This document shows, piece by piece, positions 9,086-20,045 of a stretch of 31,419 bases of DNA (the first letter of the stretch is position 1; every line of letters begins with the position of its first letter). The DNA comes from Acanthamoeba castellanii str. Neff. Taxonomy: Eukaryota; Discosea; Longamoebia; Acanthamoebidae. The translations under genes and the position numbers were made by a program. The notes under the pieces were generated by a model. It searched no databases. It saw nothing but the letters and a program-made list of their open reading frames with translations, and was not told the DNA's origin. The stretch spans positions 13,493 to 44,911 of the forward strand of contig NW_004457722.1 of assembly GCF_000313135.1 (NCBI RefSeq), written 5' to 3'.

Positions 9086-11628
9086 ATGTCGGGTGCGGCC
9101 ACCGAGGTGGGCACCCACGCTGCGGGCGTGGAATCGATAATGTCGTTGGAGTTGGGTGGATTCTCGCCTCCTGCTCTCGCCTGCTTTGCCTGTCGCGAAG
9201 CCCACACCGCCTGCAGCAAGTACGCCACCACCACCTCATTTCAAGAAGCTGTTATTTCCTCATTCAAATCTGAGTCTCATGTTTGATGGTTGAAATGGAA
9301 GGGAAAGGCCGTGCAAGCGATGCGCATCGCTCGGGAAGGCCTGCTACGACCCCGAGAAGAAGAAGCGAGGGCGGCCAAAGAAGATTGAACAACAACTCAG
9401 GCAACAGCACCAACACCAACACCACCAGCATCAACAGCGAGAGCACCATGGTGCCCAACCTCTTCCACCCCACAAAAAGGCGCGAACCAGCGGCGGCACA
9501 GAGCTTCTGCCCCCGCTGTTGCCCACGCAGTCTGGCAGCGACGGGTTCCTCGTCGGCGTGGCCACGACCACCTCCACGTCGACGTCACCGACGCCGCTCC
9601 TCCCGCATTTCTTCGGCAACGGCAGTGGCTGGCAGTCGGCAGCTGCCGCAGGCCCAGACGTCGAGGCCCGGCCCAGGCACGCGACGACCGCTCCGCCCGC
9701 CGACGGGCGACACGCCGGCGATCATCAGGGCGTCGCTGAAGCGCCGGCCGACACCACGCGCACCGGCCGACACCACCGGCCGACCACAGCGAGGAGGGAC
9801 ACCGCCGCCGCCAACAGCAGCGGCGTCGGCGTCGGCGGTGGCAGGGTCGAGGGCCTGTCGGGGAGCCTGCTGTGCCTGCTGGTGGACCACATGAAGGACC
9901 TGAAGAGGGAGGTGCGCGAGACCAAGCGGCGCCAGGACGGCATCGAGGACCTGCTGCGCGACCTCTCGTCCAAGGTCGCCGCCATCCCGTCGCTGGTCGC
10001 CGCCGCCGTCGCGTCGCAGTCGGCTACCACCTCCTCCTCTTCTTCTTCATCGTCTTCTTCATCGCCACTCGAGGACTACGACGCGGCGCTGCTCTCCCCG
10101 TCGGTGCCGGTGCTGGACTGCACGGCTGCTGTGCGCCGCGCGCTACAGCTCAGCGATGGCACCGCCGGCGGCTACGCGGCGCCGTCGTTCACGCTGCTGC
10201 CGGGCCTGGCCGTGGTGCCCCCGCGACAGCAGATCGCCGCGCTCTTCCCCTTCCTCGACGAGTACAACCTGGGCACCTGCGACCGACCCTTCGTTTGCGA
10301 CAACCCAGAGTGCGTGTGCGCGTGTGTTGTGTGTCGCGTGTGCGCGTGTGTGCGCATTGTTTGGCTAACGGTGGCTTTCCCCCCAGGAAGCCCGTCGTGG
10401 TGCTGCGCTGCATATCCCAGACCTCGCCGGGCGAAGAGGGCACCGCGCCTATCATCATCTACATCAACGACCCCTTCTGCTCGCTGATGGGCTTCACCAG
10501 GGTACCCACCCGCGCGCTCTATTATGGTCGGCGCCTGGTCGGTCTTGTCAGCCCCTGCCAACCTTGCGCACACGTGTACCACCCGCATACGCGCAGAACG
10601 AGCTGGTGGGTTCGCCCATCACCAAGCTGGCCATGCCGGATTTCGCCTTCAAAGACGAAGTAGCGAAGCGCTTCCTCTCACCGTACGCATCGCTTACCCC
10701 CCCCCTTCCCTCCCTCCCGTTGCGCGGTGTGTTGTGTGGCTACACCACAAGACTGGGGTGGTGGGTGGTGGTGATTTAACGACAACGCGCGCCTGCAGGC
10801 CCGGTACGCTGATCGGCGACGTGTTCTCGGTGTCGATGCTGGTCATGAAGCGGAACGGCATGCCGGCTCGCGCGCACAACCGCTTACAGTACTTCTACAA
10901 CGGCATGCGCCGGGTATACGCCCTCTTCATCATCACCATCATCTTCTTCTTTGTCTTCTTCTTTCCACGCGCCTTTGTGGCCGCACTGCCTGACCTCACC
11001 ACGCAACACCGATCGATGATGCAGCAACGGTGGCTTTTCTCGGTCACGGATGGCCTGGACGAGAGCAACGTCCCCTTCGCTCCCTCCAACCTCATGACGC
11101 CCGCCATTTCTTATCGCTCGGGTTCGCCTCCTCCCCTCTCGCTCTCGCTCTGGCGTGCGGTACGCCTCGTAAGTGCCCAATTCAGGCGCGCTCACTATGT
11201 GTGCTGCGCATGCACGCGTTTGTGCAGAGCTTCAATGGGAGCAGCAGGCGCAGGTGCTCGAACAGGAGTCCATGGCCGCCTTCCGCCACGGCCTCCCCGC
11301 TCGAAGCGCACCAACAGGACCGAACTTCTGCGGCCAACAGCAACCGACCACAGATGCCGACAGGTGGGGTGGCGACTTTGGAGGAAATGGCGCGTACGAC
11401 GCGGCCCAGCACGGCGCCCCGTACTTTGCCTACGGCCCGACCGAGACACCGACCACCACTACGCCCTCGTCGGGCGACGGCCCATCGCCGGGCGCACAGG
11501 CGCAGCAGGAGCCGTTCGAAGAAGAAGAGGACAGCATCGGCGATCTGCTGGCCAGCATGGGCGGACCCTCGCCGTCGCCCTTAGGGTTCCCGGCCTCCCC
11601 CTACTCCACCTTCTCCTCCTTCTACTGA
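9086..11628 (+). CDS. Zn(II)2Cys6 / PAS-like transcription regulator 4 (662 aa model)
   Basis: Coding exons: 9086-9219, 9302-10309, 10387-10501, 10597-10682, 10799-10913, 11025-11154, 11228-11628; phases close. The cluster is C33, C36, C43, C49, C52, C59, with a last spacing of six residues, shorter than the eight in the paralogs. It is followed by KKKRGRPKK and a His/Gln tract. Coiled coil about 231-272 (VDHMKDLKREVRETKRRQD); PAS-like domain about 350-497 (KPVVVLRCISQT, APIIIYINDPFCSLMGF, NELVGSPITKLAMPDF). The tail ends with EEEEDSIGDLLASMGGPSPS. It lacks the intron that follows the basic region in the other three. The end of exon 6 is uncertain: donors at 11155 (used) or near 11121 both keep frame. 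It converges on the protease gene with a spacer of only 124 bases. Confidence 0.83.
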
Positions 11629-11752
11629 CGCCCACGCCTAGCACCGCCACCTCTGTACATAGTCGTTGATAATATGAGGAGGATCTGTTTGAACTCGAAG
11701 AACGTTCACCATCAATCACGCAATGCGAGGAGCGTGGGGGGCGGGGGCGGTT

Positions 11753-14700
11753 TCAGGTGTTTTCGGGGTAGAGGCAGTGGCTCTTCCTGAAGCGCGCGTA
11801 GTCGACGTCCTTGCCCAGCCGCACCACCGACGGATCGGACGCGGTCGACTCGTGGGGTCCCACGGGCACCGGGAACGCCTTGCCGTAGATGTGCACGCTC
11901 AGCTTGCTGCTCTCGCACACGCATTGTCACCGCACACACATTAGACTTGGTGACCACCGCACACGCACACGCGCGTGTGTGTGTGATGTGTGGCACGGTA
12001 CCTTCGCATGCGACCGCCAACGCGCAGCTTTTCGTCGAAGAAGGCGAGAAGCTTGGCGCGGGTGACGTCCTCCTTGAGGATGTTCATGGTGAGCTCGGCG
12101 CGGTCGAAGATGTACGCGTGGGTCGTGATCTCGTTCCAGAATCTCCGCGTCTCCTGGCCCAGGGTCTTGTCCTTCTCCTCCATCTTCGAGATGACCGCGT
12201 TCAAGTTGTTGGTCCAGTCCTCCTCCGGCATCGTTTCAATGAGAGTCTGTGACCACCCATCACACCGTAAGTGAGAATACTTGTGTATGTGCGGTGTGCG
12301 TGTGTGCGGTGTGCGTGTGTGTGTGGTGTGTGTGTATGTGTGTGTGTGTGTGTGTGGCGTGTGCGCACCCTCAGCTGGACCAGGAACTCCTCGATCCTGT
12401 CGTCCATGTAGGCCGGGTCCTTGACGGAGGACTGGATGATGACACGGAAGCCCATCACACCGTACACGTTCCTCACGCCGGACCACACGATGTAGCCTAC
12501 ACCCATGGTGATCGCCAACCACCAAAAGGCGTCAGTCACACAGTCAGTGAGCCAGCGCGATCAGTGGTGGGTGCGAGAAGGCACTCATACCGAGCTGCTG
12601 TTTCGTGCGCAGAGTGTCGAAGGCGGGCTCGCGGGCGATCTGGGAGAGCATCTCGAGATAGGTCGCGCGGTGCAGCTCCTCCAGTCCAATCTGGACGCAG
12701 CAAGAGATAAGACAAGACAAGACCAGAGCATCAGCGTCAGCGCGCGACCGATGCGGCTTTGGCGCCTCCCCCTCCCACCCAGCTGGTTGATGACGCACCT
12801 GGTAGTACTGGTAAATGGCAGAGTTGACATTTTCGGGGTTATACTCGGCCTTCTCGAGCACGTACGACTTGCCGTCCTCCAGGCGCACCACCCTGCGCTC
12901 GGGGATGCGCGAGGCCGAGAGCGGCAGCGCGCCGGTGGCCTTGGCCAGGCCCTCGGCCAGCTGGACGGCCTCCTCCTTTCGCACGTTGCCGGCGATGAGG
13001 AACTCCAGGTAGGCCTCCCGCATCACCAGACCGCAGAAGGCCTGCATGTCGTCCCTGGTGACCTCTGTAGCGGTCGCGACACCAATGTTGTCAGGCCCGC
13101 CCAGGGGGAGGGGTGGTGGTGGTGGATGGTGGGGCAACACATACGCTCGAGGGCCCGGATCTTTTCGGGGAAGTCCCAGTTTTGGGCCAGCAGAAGCATC
13201 TCCAGCTCGTGCCTCGAGTGATCCCACGGCTGATTCATGATGTAGTTGCGGTACTCACGCCCCAGCTGCCGATGCCCCAGGAATGTGTGTATGATGAGTA
13301 TGTGTGAGTCGTGTGGCGATGATCGGGGAGTGAACCACCACCATCTGGTGGAGGCGTGATGGCTGCCTACCTTCTCCTTGAAGATATCGAAGCGGTCCTG
13401 CCTGATCTCCAGGGTGCGCATCTTGTCGACGATCTTTTCCGCGAGGAGCGGCAGCTTCTGGTTGTAGCCGTTCACACGCAGCTGCACCATACCTCGCGAT
13501 TCAGGAGTTTGTTTGCTTGGGGGGGAAGGGAGTCTACGGCGAGAAGAGTGCGCACAGCGTACCGTGAGTCCCCTGGTCGTGGAGGCCAGCGCAAACTTGA
13601 GCCCAGCGATTTGCGCCAGATACGAGTACTCATTGAGCGCGTCCTGGTGCGGATCGATCATCGTGTGGGCGTGATCATATGTCAGGCCTCGCACACGCTT
13701 TGAGAACGAAACACGCGAGGTGGGAGCCGCAATAAGGGGGTAAGTACCTCGAGAAGCTCGACAAAGAGGTAGCTCATGACCGAATGCGCCGGCGAATCGT
13801 AGGCCACGGGCGAAACCACCGCCAGCCTGCAAGCGAAATAAGAAATTTAATTAAATGAAAGCAACAGATAAAAATAAAACCAGAAACAACTTACCTGCAC
13901 TCCATCTTGGGCACGTTGAAGCGGTCGTCCTGCTTGAACCACAGCTCCATCATGTCATTGCCGATCAGCTTGACCGGGACCGTGGGCGCCTGCCCGAAGA
14001 ACGTTGATATTTTCATAGAAGGTCAGCATGTGGATCGCGGCAAAGAGGCCCAATGGGTGAGGCTGACGAACCTCGGCCTCTCGCGGCTTCAAGTCAAAGT
14101 CGGTTGGGACGAACTCGTTCACGGGCGGGAGATGCAAGTCGGGGCAGGGCTGCACCTGGGTCCACTGCAAAGGCCACACGAGGAGAGGGGCGAGAGGTTA
14201 GCGCCGCACGAGACCCAGCGCCAATTTAGCGAAGCTGAGACGAGACGCACCTTGGAGAGGAGCTCGGGCGCGAGGGGCTCCCTGGAGAATTCGGTTCCGT
14301 ACCACTCCTCCTTCTCGTTCGCCACGCCAGCGAAATCCTTGGAGACCAGGTGGATTCTGTTGGGCCATTAAAACATTCCAGGATGTGTGCGATGAGTGCA
14401 CTTGGTTCCAGCGGCGGCGCAGGCGCAGGCGCACGCACACGCACACGCACACGCACAGAGACACGTACCGCATGTTCGACGGGTTGAGGAGGTTCAACAA
14501 GCTGCTAATGAGCTCGGGATCATATTGCTCCAGGAGGTAAGGGCCGGCAATGGCGTGATGGGGCGGGTAGAGCTGCATCTGCTCGCCCAGCCTGCTCACA
14601 TAGGTAAACGGTTCCTGTGTGGAACAAGCAGAAAAGAAAAGCAAAGAAAAGGAAAAATGTCAACCGCTGATCGTGTGGTGCGTAACGGTGGCGTGCGGGG

Positions 14701-16903
14701 AGGCGAGGAGAGCGTACGTCCTTCTCCTTGAAACGGAAGTCCGTCGCGTCGACCTGCTGAATCTCTCTGAAGATCCACTCCTGCATCTTGGCGTCCTTGA
14801 GCATTTGGATGTACTCGAACAGGAGCTGCACCACCTCCTCGTAGCGACCTACAAGCGGAAATAAATAATGAATGAATGAGTGTGAGAAGGGCGAAATGGT
14901 GTGAGGTTAACAGAGAAGCGGTGGAGGACCCACCTGCGGCCTGGTCCGTGAGCTTGATGGAGATCTTGAAGAGCTCAAAATCGGCGGCGCTGCGGGAGGA
15001 GCCGGCGGAAAGCTCGTTGGCGAGACCCCTCTTCTTGAGGAGGGAGAGCAGGGATCCCTGCGACTCGTGCCCGATGAGGTGGGAGAGGTAGTGCGTGGGC
15101 TTCTTGAGATAGTGCTCGTCAGTCGCGGGAAACGGGAATATGATGCCCAAGTTGCGCAGGTCCTTGACCGGCACGATCTTGAACAGTTGGCCCTGATTGA
15201 ATGCAATGTGCCGATGACACACAATGTCAGCCTGGTTCATGCGCGCGACGTGGTGCGGCAAGTTGGTGACTTCCAGGAAAGCGTACCAGCTCCTGCTGAC
15301 GGAAAGGAATAACTTCCCGGTTGGTGAGATCATAGGCCCTGCCGGTATCCTTGACCTGGGTAAAACGGGACACCACCCACTGTTCCAGCACGTCCAGAGG
15401 CTCTGATACGCACAGGGCAACACCACACACACACACACAACGATCAGCCAGCGGTTGGAGCGTGGCAACTGAGTGGTATGCAACGCTCGGGAGGGGAGCC
15501 TGCCTCTGCCGAGGACCACGAGCTTCATCACGTTGGATGAGTAGTACTTGCTGTGGAACTCGAGAAGCGCTTTCCTGCATGTGTGCGTGCGTGAGGGTGT
15601 TAGAAGTGAAGCGTGGGTCGTGGGGGCGAGAAGAAGGCGGCCAGCGCAGATGCACCACGTGCCTGATGTCCAAGTTGTTCGCCTTGGGCCTCTCGAACAG
15701 CGTGGCAAGGTTACCGGTGCCAAACTTGTGGAACGGGTGTGCCGGGTTGGCTGCCAAGAACGAGCACTCCTTGCATTAGTGATGACCTCATTATGACCCG
15801 GGTTGGCGCGCCGGTCTGGAGTGGCACAATACCTGTTGACTTGAGCAGCTGGTACAGACGCCATTCATCCGATTGCAGGTTCTTGGCGTTCTCTGTTTGA
15901 AGGAGAAGAAGAGGAAGAGGAAGACAAAACACGGCAAGGTGAACACGGTGAAGTGCACGCATAGCCGCGTGAGTTGCGGCATTCCGTACCAGATTCAACT
16001 GCGTTGAGCTCTCTCTCCGTGGCGCTCTCTGTGAACAAAGGAGCAATGAAGAACTGCGCAAACCTAGAGGAGGACGCCGTGTCACAAGGTTAGCTGTTCG
16101 TGTCTTGGAGGAGCAGTGTGGTGGAGGTCTTACATGTCGAGTGCCTCCTCCAGATAGGGGTGAGCCACGTCGAAGAAATAATTGGTGGTCTGTCGCATTA
16201 CAACAGTTCAAGAGAGAGCTGGTCAGTCAAAGAACGTTCAGGATCTGGGATATGACTGTGGATACCTCGGTCGACGTGTAGGCGTTGGACGAGCCGCCGT
16301 GAGACGAAAGAAAACTCGAATAGGCGTTCTCATCGGGGTGCTTGGCCGTGCCCAAGAACAGCATGTGCTCTGGTGGAGTGGCCAACCATCAGCCTCAGCC
16401 ACAGAGCAGTAGGTGGCAGATGCAGCTCACTCTGTAGAGTGCACGCAGTGCGGTGGAGTGAAGGGCGGACACCGTACCACAAAAGTGGGCAAGACCGGGG
16501 AACTCCTCGGGGTCTTGGAAATGGCCCACCAGCACGTCCATTCCCGCTGCCGCCTAGAGCACAACCTCGTTGTGAGCGTGTGCGTGTGGACACCACACAG
16601 TGAACAGTGTTAAAGAGTGAGCCTTACCTTATCCGTGGTCGGATCAGACACGAGCAGCACCTGGCGAGCACGAAACGAGCACGGGAGTGATGATGGTGGT
16701 TAGAGCACACTCCGTGCGCGCTGTATCACCATAACACAGGGCATATTTCGGGCACATAGATGTGGTGGAGGTCTTGCAAGACACTCACCACCGCGCGCGT
16801 TGGGTTGTCGGGGAGGGGAGCGGACCTGGAGCTTATTGGGCAGGATGATACCGCGGTAGTGCCTGTCGTCGCTTTCCGACTTGATGGGCGTGTAGTACTC
16901 CAT
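11753..16903 (-). CDS. IDE: insulin-degrading-enzyme-type zinc metalloprotease, M16A (956 aa model, 25 exons)
   Basis: Degrades short amyloidogenic and regulatory peptides inside a closed chamber in animals; here probably cytosolic peptide turnover. Inverted zinc motif HFCEH at 60-64, with E63 catalytic, and third ligand E141 in AVESE, 81 residues after H60 as in human IDE. R776 and Y783 ([14 protein letters not shown]) match the conserved C-half substrate residues. No signal peptide or AKL-type tail. Exons: 16903-16826, 16660-16628, 16553-16478, 16369-16266, 16189-16134, 16063-15990, 15892-15833, 15750-15663, 15574-15504, 15402-15287, 15192-14934, 14848-14718, 14614-14469, 14356-14251, 14164-14072, 13989-13895, 13826-13748, 13643-13563, 13481-13371, 13265-13145, 13064-12799, 12690-12591, 12496-12369, 12246-12002, 11906-11753. 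Two introns use GC donors. All phases close. Confidence 0.95.
12285..12357. repeat. (TG)n/(TGCG)n simple repeat in a protease intron
   Basis: Imperfect TG repeat with CG, CGG and TA interruptions fills most of the intron 12368-12247 of the IDE-type gene. On the transcript it is a CA-rich tract directly after the donor GTGCGCACACG. Confidence 0.9.
14411..14457. repeat. GCGCAG/GCACAC simple repeat in a protease intron
   Basis: GGCGCA units pass into CACGCA/CACACG units inside the intron 14468-14357 of the IDE-type gene. Noncoding, probably length-variable. Confidence 0.85.
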
Positions 16904-17826
16904 CTTCAGAGCTGGATTAATAATTGGCACGAATTGAAAAGGGCAGGCGGGCTGCTGAGCACAATGGAATGAAGCACAACAAGCCGCTTGCAGTTGATGG
17001 ATGGAGTGAGGTTCAGCGAGTAGTGGGAATTGATGGGATGAAGTGATGGAGATTAAGAAAAGGAGAAGGAGGAGGGTCAAGGTGAGGGTGCGGCAACCAA
17101 TGGTTGACCGGAGAAGGGAGAAGCAAGTTGATGCACGTCCTACACAAACTGTAGCACGAGGGTAAAGAATCTTTTCCTTCGTTGCTCTTTGTAGCCCTCC
17201 TGCAACGTGCAACATTTGTGCGCATTTTTCTTGTTCGCCAAACTGCGCCCTCAGGAGGTCTGGGCAAGCACACAACACAAATTTCAGTGCATACAGCATG
17301 GTACACCATCCTGAATGTGGCTCTCCCCAGTTTCTCTTTCTAAGAACAAAAGGGATTATGTGATGTAGGTTGGGCTGAAGGTGAAGGAGGTCACAGCAGG
17401 TGTATTTGGAGGAGACCAAATTGCCATGTCATGTTCTCTGTTATGCATCCATTGGTTTTATGAAGTGTCATTGCCTGAGTAGTGCACAATGCTGGGGACA
17501 ATGCCAGTTGCACACAGTTTGCACTCATCATCTGTGGGGCCAAGTGCCACACAGCTCCTGGAAGAGTGGTGCAAATTTCGCTCTTCTCGCACCTGCCCAA
17601 GAATTCGACACTCTTTACCGCCCCTTGGCCGCCCCAGAATCGAATTCCTTTCTTCGTTGCCATGGTAATTATGTCCTCGCAACTGCTGACCATGGCAACA
17701 TAACCAACAACCACAACCTTCTTTTCCTCCAGCAAGAAGATAACGACGCCAGCACAACACGGGCACCAGCATAGGCGCTCGATCGGCAAGTGCCTCCACG
17801 AACCCAACAAACAAAGAGAAAACAAC
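16904..17826. promoter_or_regulatory. divergent spacer between the protease and the HPt-like gene
   Basis: This 923-base region lies between two start codons pointing outward. Open frames exist on the minus strand but have no family resemblance and no matching splice pattern. It is richer in A/T than the exons. Short pyrimidine tracts followed by AG near 17730 (TTTTCCTCCAG) could be 3' splice sites of a 5' UTR intron of the HPt-like gene. Both promoters should lie here; no specific element is recognised. Confidence 0.4.
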
Positions 17827-18201
17827 ATGACGACGTGGCTGGAGCTGTCCTCCAACCCCAAGTTCACGATAGAGAACATCCGAACGGTGTCAGAGGGCGA
17901 CCACGTATTCGAGGAGGAGCTGAAGGAGGTGTGGACCACCGAGGTGAGCGAAGATCTGCGAGTACTCGAGGAACGATTGAAGGAGGGCAATGACCACCCC
18001 AGCATCATGCTGCTCGTGGCCAAGGTCTCGGACTCGGGCTGCGTGATGGGAGCTGAGGGCGTGCGACTAGTGGGCAACGAGATGCTCAGGCTCGCGGCCG
18101 AACATCGCTACAACGATATCTTCCCCCTCCTCACCACCGCGCGACGAGAGTTCGAAGAGTTCAACCTCCTGTGGGGCCTCTACCGCCGAACGTGGACGTG
18201 A
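17827..18201 (+). CDS. HPt-like four-helix protein, apparently without the phospho-histidine (124 aa)
   Basis: Single exon, ATG at 17827, TGA at 18199-18201, strongly GC-ending codons. The pattern of one N-terminal and several amphipathic helices resembles histidine phosphotransfer (HPt) proteins, which relay phosphate in multistep two-component systems. The block that would align with the canonical AHxLKGSSxxxGA reads VAKVSDSGCVMGA (64-76). Anchoring on the shared GA puts A65 where the phospho-accepting His should be, with S68 and D69 in place of the Lys-Gly. Following helices (EMLRLAAEH, ARREFEEFNLLW) fit the rest of the fold. If correct this is a pseudo-HPt, a possible competitor or scaffold in phosphorelays. 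The family assignment is from pattern alone. It could instead be an unrelated helical bundle. Confidence 0.55.
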   Translation: MTTWLELSSNPKFTIENIRTVSEGDHVFEEELKEVWTTEVSEDLRVLEERLKEGNDHPSIMLLVAKVSDSGCVMGAEGVRLVGNEMLRLAAEHRYNDIFPLLTTARREFEEFNLLWGLYRRTWT

Positions 18202-18552
18202 GCGGACGAAAGCGAACCTTCTCGATGTGAGATCTCTGTCCCTACATCGCCTGTGCGGACAGAGAGCTGTCCGCGCTACCACGAGCCTCCTATCTACCCC
18301 TTGCAAACACAATCGATTGACAATTAAGAGCTAATTTCATCAATCCAAACGTTGGCCGCCACACGCGTTGTGTTTCCGTTGAGGGAGGCACGGAAAGTAT
18401 TTGTTTGGCTTTTTTCTTTTCTTTTCGGGACAGACGGAGGAAGGGGAAGAGAGCTTTCTGACGGGGAAGTGCGAGAGACCCACCAGCAGATTGGTCGAGC
18501 AAGAGGAACAACAGGAACGCAAGAGAAGAGAACGGACGATTGAAGGGGACAC
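18202..18552. other. spacer between the HPt-like gene and the acyltransferase
   Basis: 351 bases holding the 3' flank of the HPt-like gene and the promoter/5' UTR of the acyltransferase. I see no gene. A run of TTTTTTCTTTTCTTTTC lies at about 18411-18427. Confidence 0.4.
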
Positions 18553-19975
18553 ATGGCTACGCGCAGAAAGGGCGGTGCGAAAGGAGAACAACAGCCACCG
18601 GCTGCAGCCACCACTTTGAAGCCAGCCGCGGCGCCTTCATCAAGAGGATCTCTCCTCACATTATTGATCAAATTGATCCGCTTCGCGGGGGTTTGGTCAT
18701 GGATCATCGTGTATTATCCCATCCTGGCCTTTGGGTACTCTTCTCCTCCAAATTGATCTCAGCGATGAAGCATGCTCAATTCCTTATTCACTCTTAATCA
18801 TTCCGCGCATTTCGCCCGACAATCGCTTTGTTGCGGTAGCGTGCGTGTGTTGCTACGATTATATACTGCTCTCGCCCTCACCCCAGCATGCCTGATGAGA
18901 TGCTCATGGTGTACGCTCATGGAATCAGGTGGTGGAAGGCTATGAGAATCTCGTTGCCCTCCAGCGCCGATCATGCATCGTTATGCCCAACCACTCTTCT
19001 GCCCTTGGTGCGTGACACCTTCCTTCGGCATGCCATTTGGTCTGCGGCGTAATGCGAAGCTTCAGCTTGAACGCCACCTTTCTCCTGTTCACCGCTCTCC
19101 ATCACTACAGACCCGTTCATTCTGAATGGCCACGGTCTGATTGCGCCCAAGTACATTTTCAAGCGATCGCTCATCCTCCAGTTTCCGCCAATCTTCCTCT
19201 TGGCCTGGGCATACGGTCACATCCCGATCAACAGGTTATTGTCCTTGCTCAAGCCATCACCATTCTGCCCCTCCTCTGATGTGCTGAGGTTTCTGACACT
19301 TGACAACGGTTGCAGGTCGAACCGGGAATCGGCCATCAAGAGCCTGCACGGCGCCGCCAAGCGGATCCAGAAGTACAACCGAGCCATCGGCATCTTTCCC
19401 GAAGGAACGCGCTCCAAGGACGGCCAGTTGCTGCCCTTCAAGCGCGGCGGCTTCCACCTGGCGCGTGAAACCCGTACGGCCCTCTGTTGACTCGAGCTTT
19501 GTGTTTTTCTCTTCTCATCCAGAGGCATTTGGACCAGGCGTTCCTATTGGCCCAGTATCCATTGAGGGGGCGCATGAGCTGTACAGCCCCGCATCCTACT
19601 CTTTCCACCCCGATGCTGGAACTGTGAGGTACGGACCGCCCGCCCTCGCAGCCACGAATTCAGTGTGACCCACTTGCACCCTCTGTGCGCAGGCTCCGCA
19701 TGCTGCCCGCTATCGAGTGCACGGAGAGCGACACTGTTGACACGTTGGAGAAGAAGGTGCCTCTCCTGCTTATCAAAGAAGTAAAGCCAAAAGGGCGGAC
19801 TGACTTACTGATTGCTCGTGCTTGCTCGCAGGTGCGCGACGCCCTGGAGAAGGCGCAGAAGGAGCGCAAGCCGCTGCCACACACCACGTCAGGCTTGCCT
19901 TCGTTCTTCGCCTGCCTGGCCCTCATCGCGGTGGCCGTGTTCGAGCTCCGCTTCCTCTACGGCCTCTTCTTCTGA
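18553..19975 (+). CDS. 1-acyl-glycerol-3-phosphate acyltransferase family (PlsC/AGPAT), with an apparent frame break
   Basis: Transfers an acyl chain from acyl-CoA to a lysophospholipid, in the ER membrane. Exons: 18553-18734, 18887-19007, 19111-19234, 19316-19473, 19523-19628, 19693-19756, 19832-19975; about 299 aa. Membrane segment near the N-terminus (about 40-60). Acyltransferase motif I NHSSALD is formed across the junction 19007/19111. Motif III is FPEGTRS. Further matches are FKRGGFHLAR and GPVSIEG. A C-terminal hydrophobic helix (FFACLALIAVAVFELRFLYG) suggests two or more membrane anchors. Exon 2 enters in the frame of GMPDEMLMVYAHGI but must leave in the frame of VVEGYENL, one base apart at about 18927. 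Either a G is missing from this sequence, or a 28-base intron (18735-18762) plus a different exon 2 is used. All other phases close. Confidence 0.8.
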
Positions 19976-20045
19976 TTCCACCCCACGACCAGTTCCTGGC
20001 CTGATGCCTGCCACCAAGCGCTGTCCTCCTCCCTTCCTCGATCAT

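Noticed and set aside
10683..10798. Possible second start of a separate gene within regulator 4
   Set aside because: It is an intron: the flanking exons of 86 and 115 bases match those of regulator 2 exactly in length and phase.
12285..12357. TG-rich tract considered as a CRISPR-like or telomere-like array
   Set aside because: There are no regular repeat-spacer units and no telomere unit; it is a simple dinucleotide repeat inside an intron.
17391..18077. Minus-strand 228-aa open frame across the HPt-like gene
   Set aside because: No recognisable family and weak codon bias, and it covers the promoter spacer. The sense frame is compact, GC-ending and HPt-like.
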